Shown here piece after piece: positions 1 through 5,160 of a stretch of 7,460 bases of DNA; the stretch's first letter is position 1; each line of letters opens with the position of its first letter. The position numbers and the translations under genes are program-made. Below the pieces are notes generated by a model. That model ran no database searches and was not told the origin of the DNA. It worked only from the letters and a program-made list of their open reading frames with translations. The DNA comes from an uncultured bacterium (lineage in GTDB: Bacteria; Verrucomicrobiota; Lentisphaeria; Victivallales; UBA1829), in the NCBI GenBank assembly GCA_900549045.1, contig URNE01000104.1, positions 1-7,460 on the forward strand. The letters are read 5' to 3'.

Positions 1-304
1 CGGCGTCGCCCCGGTTGTAGAGGGAGAGATAGAGTTTGGAGAGCTGATTGTTTTCAAAATAGAGGATTGCTTCGAGGACGGGGAATCCGAGGAAGGTGAG
101 CTTGACGGGATTTTTGAATGCGGCGTACCGTGCGCCTTCGCGGTCGGCAGAGAGCCAGCGGAAGAACTTGTGTTTTGGAACGAATTCATCCGCCCGGAGC
201 GCAAACGGATTGTTTCCGTCCAGCAGTTCCCGCAGTTCGAACTGTTTTGCATTCAGTGAGAATGCGAGGAAGGAGAGAATGAGGAGAGAAACGATCCGGT
301 TCAT
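1..304 (-). CDS. Exported protein of unknown function, partial (C-terminus outside window)
   Basis: The reading frame opens at ATG 304-302 and stays open to base 1, giving about 101 N-terminal residues with no stop, so the gene is cut by the window edge. An AAGGA Shine-Dalgarno lies 6 nt before the ATG and overlaps the ftsY stop codon; only 9 nt separate the two genes, so it is probably co-transcribed with ftsY. The N-terminus looks like a Sec signal peptide: Asn-Arg, then a hydrophobic stretch (residues 4-17), then Leu-Asn-Ala with likely cleavage after Ala19. No cysteine lies near that site, so it is not a lipoprotein. The mature part is mixed polar and aromatic, with an FRWLSADREGARYAAF stretch (about residues 48-63) and an LSKLYLSLYNRGDA stretch near the visible end. 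I do not recognise the family. Placement in the periplasm or outside is inferred from the signal peptide. Confidence 0.72.
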   Translation of the reverse strand, partial: MNRIVSLLILSFLAFSLNAKQFELRELLDGNNPFALRADEFVPKHKFFRWLSADREGARYAAFKNPVKLTFLGFPVLEAILYFENNQLSKLYLSLYNRGDA

Positions 305-313
305 GAGAGTTCC

Positions 314-1240
314 TTATTCCTGCGGAAGAGCGAATACCGCCTCCGCATAATGTTTGGGGTCGAAGGGCTGGAGGTCTTCGGGCTGTTCGCCGAGACCGGC
401 AAAGAGAATGGGCAGTTTGAATTCGGTCTGAATCTGGACAGCGGCGCCGCCTTTGCCTGTGCCGTCGAGTTTTGTGAGCGCGATGGCGCTTGCGCCGGAG
501 CATGCAGCGAATTCGCGCGCCTGCGCGATTGCGTTGGTCCCGATGCTGGCGTCGATGGTCAGCAGGGTTTCATGAGGAGCTTCGGGACAGAGCTTGGCGA
601 TGATGCGGCGCATTTTCGCTAGTTCATCCATGAGCCCCTTCTGATTGTGCTGGCGTCCGGCGGTGTCGATGATAAGATAATCCGCTCTGCGTGCGCGCGC
701 GGCCTGAACTGCGTCGTAGGCGACAGCGGAGGGATCGGCGCCCGACTTGGAGGAGACGATCTGCACGCCGATGCGGTCTGCCCAGAGATTGAGCTGCTCC
801 GCCGCGGCCGCGCGGAAGGTGTCGCATGCGCCGAGGACGACCTTTTTGCCGTTTTGCGCGAAGATGTTCGCAAGCTTTCCGGCGGTAGTCGTCTTTCCGC
901 TTCCGTTGACGCCGACCATCAGAATGACGGTGAGTCCGTCCGTCGCGGTGTTCAGCGGACGGAGATCCTTTTCGAGCATTGCTGTGAGGTCCTCTTTGGC
1001 AACGGCGAGGATGTCTTCGGTTCCGGAGATCAGGCCGCGCTGATAGCGGTCTTTGATGTCGGCGACGATGGCGTTCGCCGCGACGGGACCGAAGTCGGCT
1101 TCGATGAGAGCGTTTTCAAGTTTTTTGAAAGACTCTGCATCCCAGCGTTTTATGCCGGTGAAGACGCCGGAGATTCCCCGGCTGATGGCGGTTGCGGTTT
1201 TCTGAAGGCCCTTCTTGAATGTCGAAAAGAGAGAAAACAT
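314..1240 (-). CDS. ftsY: Signal recognition particle receptor FtsY
   Basis: FtsY is the SRP receptor GTPase. It docks ribosome-nascent chain-Ffh complexes at the inner membrane and hands them to SecYEG. The 308-residue protein has the N domain (about 35-95) and the G domain: P-loop GVNGSGKTT at 110-118, DTFRAAAAEQL at 140-150, DTAGRQHN at 192-199, TKLDGTGKGG at 256-265 and a closing GLGEQPEDLQPFDP block at 282-295. Ffh is excluded because there is no methionine-rich M domain. The long acidic A domain of E. coli FtsY is missing; instead the protein starts with an amphipathic basic helix (residues 1-20) that probably binds membrane, as in many short FtsYs. Small departures from the usual motifs are DTAGRQHN (commonly Leu before His) and DASIGTN at 230-236 (commonly GQN). 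It begins 5 nt after the nusB stop; AAGGAA at 1256-1251 is the likely Shine-Dalgarno, at a rather long 10 nt spacing. Confidence 0.97.
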   Translation of the reverse strand: MFSLFSTFKKGLQKTATAISRGISGVFTGIKRWDAESFKKLENALIEADFGPVAANAIVADIKDRYQRGLISGTEDILAVAKEDLTAMLEKDLRPLNTATDGLTVILMVGVNGSGKTTTAGKLANIFAQNGKKVVLGACDTFRAAAAEQLNLWADRIGVQIVSSKSGADPSAVAYDAVQAARARRADYLIIDTAGRQHNQKGLMDELAKMRRIIAKLCPEAPHETLLTIDASIGTNAIAQAREFAACSGASAIALTKLDGTGKGGAAVQIQTEFKLPILFAGLGEQPEDLQPFDPKHYAEAVFALPQE

Positions 1241-1245
1241 GGGAT

Positions 1246-1755
1246 TCAGTTTCCTTGAGGTTGTTTGGCTCCCGCGGGCAGGGTGTCCTTGACGCCGTTG
1301 AGGATGCCGTTGATGAAGACGCCTGATTTCTCGGAGGCGAATTCCTTGGCGATTTCGATCGCCTCGTCGATGCTGACGAGCGCCGGAATGTCGGGGCGGA
1401 ACTTCAGTTCATAGATTGCGACGCGGATGATGTTGCGCTCCACCGCGGCAATGCGGGTGAGGTCCCATTTCTCGGAGAACGAACTGATTTCCTTGTCGAT
1501 CTCCTCAAGATGGGTGAATACGCCGTCGATAATTTTCTCCGCGTAGAAACTTGCCTTTTTGAAGGTGCGTTCGTCGTCGGTCAGTCCGGCTTCGGAAGCC
1601 TGCTGCCAGAAGAGGAGACGCGCATCGGGGTCGTCCTTGCCTCCCGCCATGTCGCATTCGTAGAGATACTGCATTGCGAGTTCGCGTCCGAGCCGCTTGA
1701 AATGGGAATGCGCGGAAACTTTTACGGGATGGTGCTTGTTCGTATTCGGGTTCAT
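1246..1755 (-). CDS. nusB: Transcription antitermination factor NusB
   Basis: NusB binds boxA RNA together with NusE (ribosomal protein S10) and supports antitermination on rRNA operons. The 169-residue all-helical protein has the family marks in order: an RLGRELAMQYLYECD segment at 21-35 (the usual basic R-x-x-A-x-Q-x-LY helix), then W97-D-L-T-R-I, ERNIIRVAIYEL at 106-117, PDIPALVSIDEAIEIAKEF at 121-139, and SGVFINGIL at 144-152. The C-terminal tail after 155 is short and polar. An N-terminal extension of about 18 residues rich in His and Lys precedes the conserved core; it is a little longer than in E. coli NusB. The ATG at 1755 is 10 nt after the ribH stop and has only a weak Shine-Dalgarno (AAGAG), so its translation may depend on coupling with ribH. 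ribH next to nusB is a widespread bacterial arrangement, which supports both calls. Confidence 0.96.
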   Translation of the reverse strand: MNPNTNKHHPVKVSAHSHFKRLGRELAMQYLYECDMAGGKDDPDARLLFWQQASEAGLTDDERTFKKASFYAEKIIDGVFTHLEEIDKEISSFSEKWDLTRIAAVERNIIRVAIYELKFRPDIPALVSIDEAIEIAKEFASEKSGVFINGILNGVKDTLPAGAKQPQGN

Positions 1756-1765
1756 CGGAACACTC

Positions 1766-2251
1766 TTATTTCTTCAATGCATAGTTCAGGTTTGCCATTT
1801 CGATGGCGGAGACGGTGACGTCGAAACCGCGGTTGCCCGCTTTGGTTCCGCTGCGCTCGATTGCCTGTTCGATGTTTTCAGTGGTCAGCAGTCCGTAGAT
1901 GACGGGAACGCCGCTTTCCATGCCGAGCTGTCCGAGCCCCTTTGACACCTGGTTGTTGATCTGAGCCGCGTGCGTGGTTGCGCCCTGGATGACGCAGCCG
2001 AGTGCGATCACGGCGTCGTATCCGCCGCGTGCAAGCATGCGGGAAACCGCGAACGGAAGTTCGAAACTTCCGGGAACCCAGGCGACTTCCACATCCGCCG
2101 CATCGCCGCCGTGGCGGACAAACGCGTCCATGGCTCCGTCGAGCAGTTTTCCGACGAAGAATTCGTTGAAGCGCGAGCAGACAATGCCGATGCGCAGTCC
2201 CTTTGCGTTGAGTTCGCCCTCAAAAACCTTACCGGGAGTTCTGTTGATCAT
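1766..2251 (-). CDS. ribH: 6,7-dimethyl-8-ribityllumazine synthase (RibH)
   Basis: RibH condenses 3,4-dihydroxy-2-butanone 4-phosphate with 5-amino-6-ribitylamino-uracil to give lumazine, the penultimate step of riboflavin synthesis; it usually assembles as a pentamer or an icosahedral capsid. The 161-residue protein is of normal length. Visible motifs are SRFNE at 26-30 (Phe28 would stack on the pyrimidine), VPGSFELP at 59-66, ALGCVIQGATTH at 83-94 with catalytic His94, TTENIEQAIERSGTKAGN at 123-140 with phosphate-binding Arg133, and a C-terminal SAIEMANLN. His94 and Arg133 correspond to His88 and Arg127 of the B. subtilis enzyme with a constant offset of 6. The segment just after His94 (AAQINNQVS) departs from the common H-F/Y-D-Y-V pattern. 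A good TTGGAG Shine-Dalgarno stands 7 nt before the ATG, in the 15-nt gap after ribBA. The adjacent gene upstream supplies both substrate branches. Confidence 0.97.
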   Translation of the reverse strand: MINRTPGKVFEGELNAKGLRIGIVCSRFNEFFVGKLLDGAMDAFVRHGGDAADVEVAWVPGSFELPFAVSRMLARGGYDAVIALGCVIQGATTHAAQINNQVSKGLGQLGMESGVPVIYGLLTTENIEQAIERSGTKAGNRGFDVTVSAIEMANLNYALKK

Positions 2252-2266
2252 TCTGTATCTCCAATC

Positions 2267-3487
2267 TTATTTGATGTTGTCCAATGCCGTGTTCTGGAAG
2301 AGGTGTCCCATGCGCTGCTTCTTCGTCGCAAGATAGCGCTCGTTGTACTGCTGCGGAAGAATTTCAATGGGAACGCGTCCGTCGATCTTCAGTCCGTAAC
2401 CGTCAATGCCGACGAGTTTTTTCGGATTATTGGTCATGAGGCGGACCCCTTTCACGCCGAGGTCAAGCAGAATCTGCGCTCCGATTCCGTATTCGCGGAG
2501 GTCGGCGGGGAAGCCGAGACGCTCGTTGGCTTCGATGGTGTCGCATCCCTCTTCCTGAAGTTTGTATGCCTTGATCTTGTTCGCAAGCCCGATTCCGCGC
2601 CCTTCCTGACGCAGGTAGACGAGCACGCCGCAGCCCTCTCTGGCGATCATGTCCATGGCGGCGTCGAGCTGTTCCCCGCAGTCGCAGCGGCTGGAACCGA
2701 AAACGTCGCCGGTGAGACATTCGCTGTGAACGCGGGTGAGAACATTGTCCTTGCCCGCGACGTCGCCGCAGGTGAGCGCGAGATGGGTGGAGTTGTCGAT
2801 CAGGGAGCGGAAAAGATGCAGTTTGAAATGTCCGTGCTTGTTCGGGAAATCGACGGTTTCCTCACGGACGACGAGCTTTTCCGTTTTGCGGCGGTATGCG
2901 ATGATGTCCGCGACGGTGATGAGCTTGAGACCCCATTTCTTTTTGAATTCGACGAGGGAATCGAGACGCGCCATCTGTCCGTCGTCGTTCATGATTTCGC
3001 AGATCACGCCCGCGGGTTTGAGTCCGGCGAGCCGCGCGAGATCGACGGCCGCTTCGGTGTGACCCGTTCTCTGGAGCACGCCGCCGGGGCGTGCCGCGAT
3101 GGGGAAGGTGTGACCGGGATGTGCAAAATCGGAAGCCTTGCGTTCCGGATCAATGAGATCATGCGCCGTTTTCGCGCGGTCGAATGCGGAGATTCCGGTT
3201 GTGGTTCCGATTTTGGAATCGACGCTTTCCGTGAACGCCGTGTGGAACATGTCGGTGGAGGGCGGCCTGGCGATGCCGAGCTCGTTTGCACGGGCTTCTG
3301 TGATGGGCGTGCAGATGAGACCGCGCGCATGCGTCGCCATGAAAACAATGTCTTCCGGCGTGACTTTTTCCGCCGCGCAGACGAGGTCTCCTTCATTTTC
3401 GCGGTTCGCGTCATCGGTGACGATTACCATTTTGCCGTTGCGGATGTCTTCGATTGCTGCTTCGACGGAATCGAACGGAGTGTTCAT
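2267..3487 (-). CDS. ribBA: Bifunctional DHBP synthase / GTP cyclohydrolase II (RibBA)
   Basis: This fused enzyme starts both branches of riboflavin synthesis: the N-terminal RibB half converts ribulose 5-phosphate to 3,4-dihydroxy-2-butanone 4-phosphate plus formate, and the C-terminal RibA half opens GTP to a pyrimidine, releasing formate and pyrophosphate. With the ATG at 3487 it has 406 residues, the normal size. RibB marks are DDANRENEGDL at 25-35 (acidic metal and substrate loop), the 121-130 segment ending GHTFPI, and RTGHTEAAVDL at 140-150. RibA marks are the zinc ligands Cys257, Cys268 and Cys270 in HSEC-LTGDVFGSSRCDCG, YLRQEGRGIGL at 291-301 and TNNPKK at 352-357. Both halves look intact. 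I chose the ATG at 3487 because AAAGG lies 7 nt upstream and RibB homology begins right there. An in-frame ATG at 3544 would add 19 residues with no Shine-Dalgarno and lies inside the riboswitch expression platform. Regulation is by the FMN riboswitch upstream. Confidence 0.97.
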   Translation of the reverse strand: MNTPFDSVEAAIEDIRNGKMVIVTDDANRENEGDLVCAAEKVTPEDIVFMATHARGLICTPITEARANELGIARPPSTDMFHTAFTESVDSKIGTTTGISAFDRAKTAHDLIDPERKASDFAHPGHTFPIAARPGGVLQRTGHTEAAVDLARLAGLKPAGVICEIMNDDGQMARLDSLVEFKKKWGLKLITVADIIAYRRKTEKLVVREETVDFPNKHGHFKLHLFRSLIDNSTHLALTCGDVAGKDNVLTRVHSECLTGDVFGSSRCDCGEQLDAAMDMIAREGCGVLVYLRQEGRGIGLANKIKAYKLQEEGCDTIEANERLGFPADLREYGIGAQILLDLGVKGVRLMTNNPKKLVGIDGYGLKIDGRVPIEILPQQYNERYLATKKQRMGHLFQNTALDNIK

Positions 3488-3570
3488 TTTTGCGCCTTTC
3501 GTTTTGAGTTCCTGTTGTTTACAGAGCGTTGCAGGCGCACGCATCAGCTTTTCTCAATCAGCATAGCGGT
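3488..3570 (-). promoter_or_regulatory. Expression platform of the FMN riboswitch: Shine-Dalgarno-sequestering helix
   Basis: The ribBA Shine-Dalgarno is AAAGG at 3499-3495, 7 nt before the ATG. The segment AGGCGCA (3497-3491), which contains it, is perfectly complementary to UGCGCCU at 3539-3533, giving a 7-bp helix with a loop of 35 nt that would hide the ribosome binding site. The upper arm can instead join a local hairpin: GCGUGC (3542-3537) with GCA and CGC (3532-3526), one bulged A and a GCCU loop. The two structures exclude each other because they share bases 3539-3533. There is no hairpin followed by a U tract in this leader, so control at translation initiation fits better than a terminator switch. 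The pairings are seen directly; which state FMN favours is inferred. Confidence 0.66.
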
Positions 3571-3682
3571 CGACCCTCTCCCTTCCAGACTTTTTGACTG
3601 TCGGTTACGGAATTTCACCGTATCGGCTTCCGCTCGCGGACTTTACCGCCGGTTCAGGAAATTCACCTGACCCCGAAGATCG
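3571..3682 (-). ncRNA. FMN riboswitch (RFN element)
   Basis: This RNA senses flavin mononucleotide in cis and turns down riboflavin genes when FMN is plentiful. The conserved RFN core is readable in order on the minus strand: GAUCUUCGGGG at the 5' side, the P2 hairpin around a GGUGAAUUUCC loop, ACCGGCGGUAAAG, the short P3 hairpin UCCGC-GA-GCGGA followed by AGCCGAUA, the P5 hairpin around CGGUGAAAUUCCG, CCGACAGU, then AGUCUGGAAGGGAGAGG. The closing P1 helix pairs CGAUC (3682-3678) with GGUCG (3575-3571), including one G-U pair. It stands about 85 nt before the ribBA start and directly downstream of a promoter, exactly where a riboflavin-operon leader should be. Confidence is high because several long invariant blocks occur in the right order and spacing. 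Confidence 0.97.
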
Positions 3683-3695
3683 CTCTTAATTGAGT

Positions 3696-3724
3696 AATGT
3701 ACACCCTTTCAGTGCGGAAATCAA
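3696..3724 (-). promoter_or_regulatory. Sigma70-like promoter for the ribBA-ribH-nusB-ftsY operon
   Basis: On the minus strand TTGATT (3724-3719) and TACATT (3701-3696) match the -35 and -10 consensus at four of six bases each and are separated by exactly 17 nt. The predicted start of transcription near 3690 falls a few bases before the riboswitch P1 helix, so the whole aptamer would be in the transcript. The region also lies just after the terminator of the upstream gene. Assignment rests on sequence match and position only. Confidence 0.6.
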
Positions 3725-3740
3725 ATTCTTTGCGGCAAAA

Positions 3741-3783
3741 ACTTTAAAAGGAATGCGGACGGGATGATTTTGCCCGTCCGCAT
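3741..3783 (-). terminator. Rho-independent terminator after the acid-sugar cluster
   Basis: On the minus strand a perfect 11-bp stem, AUGCGGACGGG (3783-3773) with CCCGUCCGCAU (3763-3753), closes a 9-nt loop. It is followed by a U-rich tail UCCUUUU, then AAAGUUUUU further on. It begins 12 nt after the stop codon of the aldolase gene and ends about 15 nt before the -35 box of the next promoter, so it would insulate the riboflavin operon from the sugar-acid operon. Confidence 0.88.
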
Positions 3784-3795
3784 CGATGAAATCTC

Positions 3796-4398
3796 TTACT
3801 TCACCGCCGCAACCATGGCGGCCGCGTCGCGGTCGAGGTCGGCGAGAGACTTGCCTGCCTTGTAGAGCGCGCTGCCGATGCCTGCGCCCGCACAGACTTT
3901 CATGAAGTCCGGAAGGTTTGCTGCGTTCACTCCGCCGACGGCGAGAATCGGTTTCTTGACAACCGCTTTGAGGTCCTTCACATAACCCGGTCCGAGAACT
4001 GCCGGGAAGAGCTTGAGGTAATCCGCCCCCGCGTGAATCGCGGTGAACGCCTCGCTCGCCGTGAAGAAGCCCGGAATGGAGAGCATTCCGAGCGCTTTCG
4101 ACTCGCGGATCACAGCGGCGTCCGTGTTCGGGGAGATGATGAACCTGCCGCCCGCGGCATGAACGCCCCGGACGTCCCCGGGGGTCAGAACCGTTCCGGC
4201 TCCGACCAGCATCCGGCCTTCAGTGTGCTTGACGGCAATCTCGATGCTTTTGAGCGCGTTCGGGGAATTCAGCGGAATTTCGAGCAGACGGATTCCGTTT
4301 TTGTACAGAACGTCGCAGACCTGTTCGGTTTCTTCCGGCGTGATGCCGCGCAGAATCGCGATCAGCGGACACTCTTTCATCAGAGATTCAAAATCCAT
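3796..4398 (-). CDS. dgoA: 2-dehydro-3-deoxy-6-phosphogalactonate aldolase, DgoA/KDPG aldolase family
   Basis: This class I aldolase splits 2-keto-3-deoxy-6-phospho-sugar acids into pyruvate and glyceraldehyde 3-phosphate through a lysine Schiff base in a TIM barrel. Numbered from the ATG at 4398 (200 residues), it shows PLIAILRGITP at 11-21 with Arg17, EIPLNSP at 40-46 with the general acid/base Glu40, GAGTVL at 66-71, SPN at 89-91, PG at 109-110, LKLFP with Schiff-base Lys129, AVGGV at 153-157 and GIGSALYKAG at 173-182. The EIPLNSP and ILRGITP forms match DgoA of the galactonate pathway better than Eda, which has an EVTLRTP-like block. A TTG codon at 4404 would add two residues, but it sits only 2 nt after the AAAGG site, whereas the ATG is 8 nt away. 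It is the last gene before the terminator and 15 nt after the SDR gene. KDPG activity cannot be excluded. Confidence 0.87.
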   Translation of the reverse strand: MDFESLMKECPLIAILRGITPEETEQVCDVLYKNGIRLLEIPLNSPNALKSIEIAVKHTEGRMLVGAGTVLTPGDVRGVHAAGGRFIISPNTDAAVIRESKALGMLSIPGFFTASEAFTAIHAGADYLKLFPAVLGPGYVKDLKAVVKKPILAVGGVNAANLPDFMKVCAGAGIGSALYKAGKSLADLDRDAAAMVAAVK

Positions 4399-4406
4399 TT
4401 TCAAAA

Positions 4407-4411
4407 CCTTT
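4407..4411 (-). promoter_or_regulatory. Ribosome binding site that fixes the aldolase start
   Basis: AAAGG on the minus strand lies 8 nt before the ATG at 4398 and only 2 nt before the in-frame TTG at 4404. The spacing therefore favours the ATG. Confidence 0.6.
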
Positions 4412-4413
4412 CG

Positions 4414-5142
4414 TTACGGGCGCATGAACGCGCCGCCGTTGATGTTCAGCACTTCGCCGGTGATGAAGCCGGAACGCATCATATTGATTCCTGCTTCGGC
4501 GATTTCGGCGGGAGATTCCCCGCGTCCGAGCGGAATGGTCGCCTTCTCTCTGGCAAACGCTTCCGGAGAGAGGCGCTCCGAAACGAGCTTCGTCATGATG
4601 AGTCCCGGGGCGAGAACGTTCGAGGTGATGCCGTACGGCGCGCCGAGGTTCGCAAAACCGCGGCTCATGGCGTGCATGGCGGATTTCGCCGCCGCATAGG
4701 AGAGCATCCGTTCGTTCGCCGGCTGGTACGCCCAGATCGACGAGATGTGGAGCATGCGTCCCCAGCCTTTTTTCTTCATGTTCTCAAGCGCGAATTTCCC
4801 GCAGAGATACGCGCCTTTGAGGTTGACGGACATGACCTGATCCCACCAGTCGCCGTCGGAAACGTCCGCGCCGCGCTTGTAGGGGTCGATGCGCGCGTTG
4901 TTGACAAGAAGGTCGACTCCGCCGATTTTTTCGAACATCGCCTTGACCGATTCCTCGCTGGAAATATCGCACGGGAGCGCAATGCCTCCGACGTCCGCGG
5001 CGACCTGTTCCGCCGCTTCGCGTCCGTGAGCGTAGTTGACGAAGACGCGGCAGCCGAGTTCCGCGAATTTGTGACAGAACGCCTCGCCGAGTCCGCGCGA
5101 ACCGCCGGTGACGAGTACGGTTTTGCCTTTGAAATCATCCAT
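4414..5142 (-). CDS. Short-chain dehydrogenase/reductase, probable sugar or sugar-acid oxidoreductase
   Basis: A classical single-domain SDR of 242 residues with a Rossmann fold that uses NAD(H) or NADP(H) in the cytoplasm. It has the cofactor motif TGGSRGLG at 12-19, Asp59 in CDI, NNAR at 81-84, and the catalytic tetrad Asn107, Ser134 or Ser135 (ISS), Tyr149 and Lys153 (YAAAK). It ends with NINGGAF, which shapes the C-terminal substrate and cofactor region. The usual NNAG block has Arg in place of Gly at residue 84, with the reading frame clean around it. The gene lies between the dehydratase (18-nt gap, AAAGGAA ribosome site) and the aldolase (15-nt gap), so it very likely serves the same pathway. 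Candidate roles are oxidising an aldose such as galactose to its lactone, or reducing a keto-sugar acid in the manner of KduD. The sequence alone does not choose between them, and FabG-like function is less likely in this context. Confidence 0.85.
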   Translation of the reverse strand: MDDFKGKTVLVTGGSRGLGEAFCHKFAELGCRVFVNYAHGREAAEQVAADVGGIALPCDISSEESVKAMFEKIGGVDLLVNNARIDPYKRGADVSDGDWWDQVMSVNLKGAYLCGKFALENMKKKGWGRMLHISSIWAYQPANERMLSYAAAKSAMHAMSRGFANLGAPYGITSNVLAPGLIMTKLVSERLSPEAFAREKATIPLGRGESPAEIAEAGINMMRSGFITGEVLNINGGAFMRP

Positions 5143-5160
5143 GGTGAAAAGTTCCTTTCA

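Noticed and set aside
3488..3544. 19-residue N-terminal extension of RibBA from ATG 3544
   Set aside because: It has no Shine-Dalgarno, lies inside the expression platform, and would precede the normal start of the RibB domain. The ATG at 3487 has AAAGG at 7 nt.
3568..3575. GGTCGACC palindrome as an operator
   Set aside because: Only 8 bp long, and half of it is the 3' strand of the riboswitch P1 helix, which explains it.
1970..3670. Plus-strand open frame of 566 codons opposite ribBA and ribH
   Set aside because: It lies antisense to two clear genes and to the riboswitch. Its protein has low-complexity, charge-rich composition with no family motif, as expected from the codon bias of the real genes.
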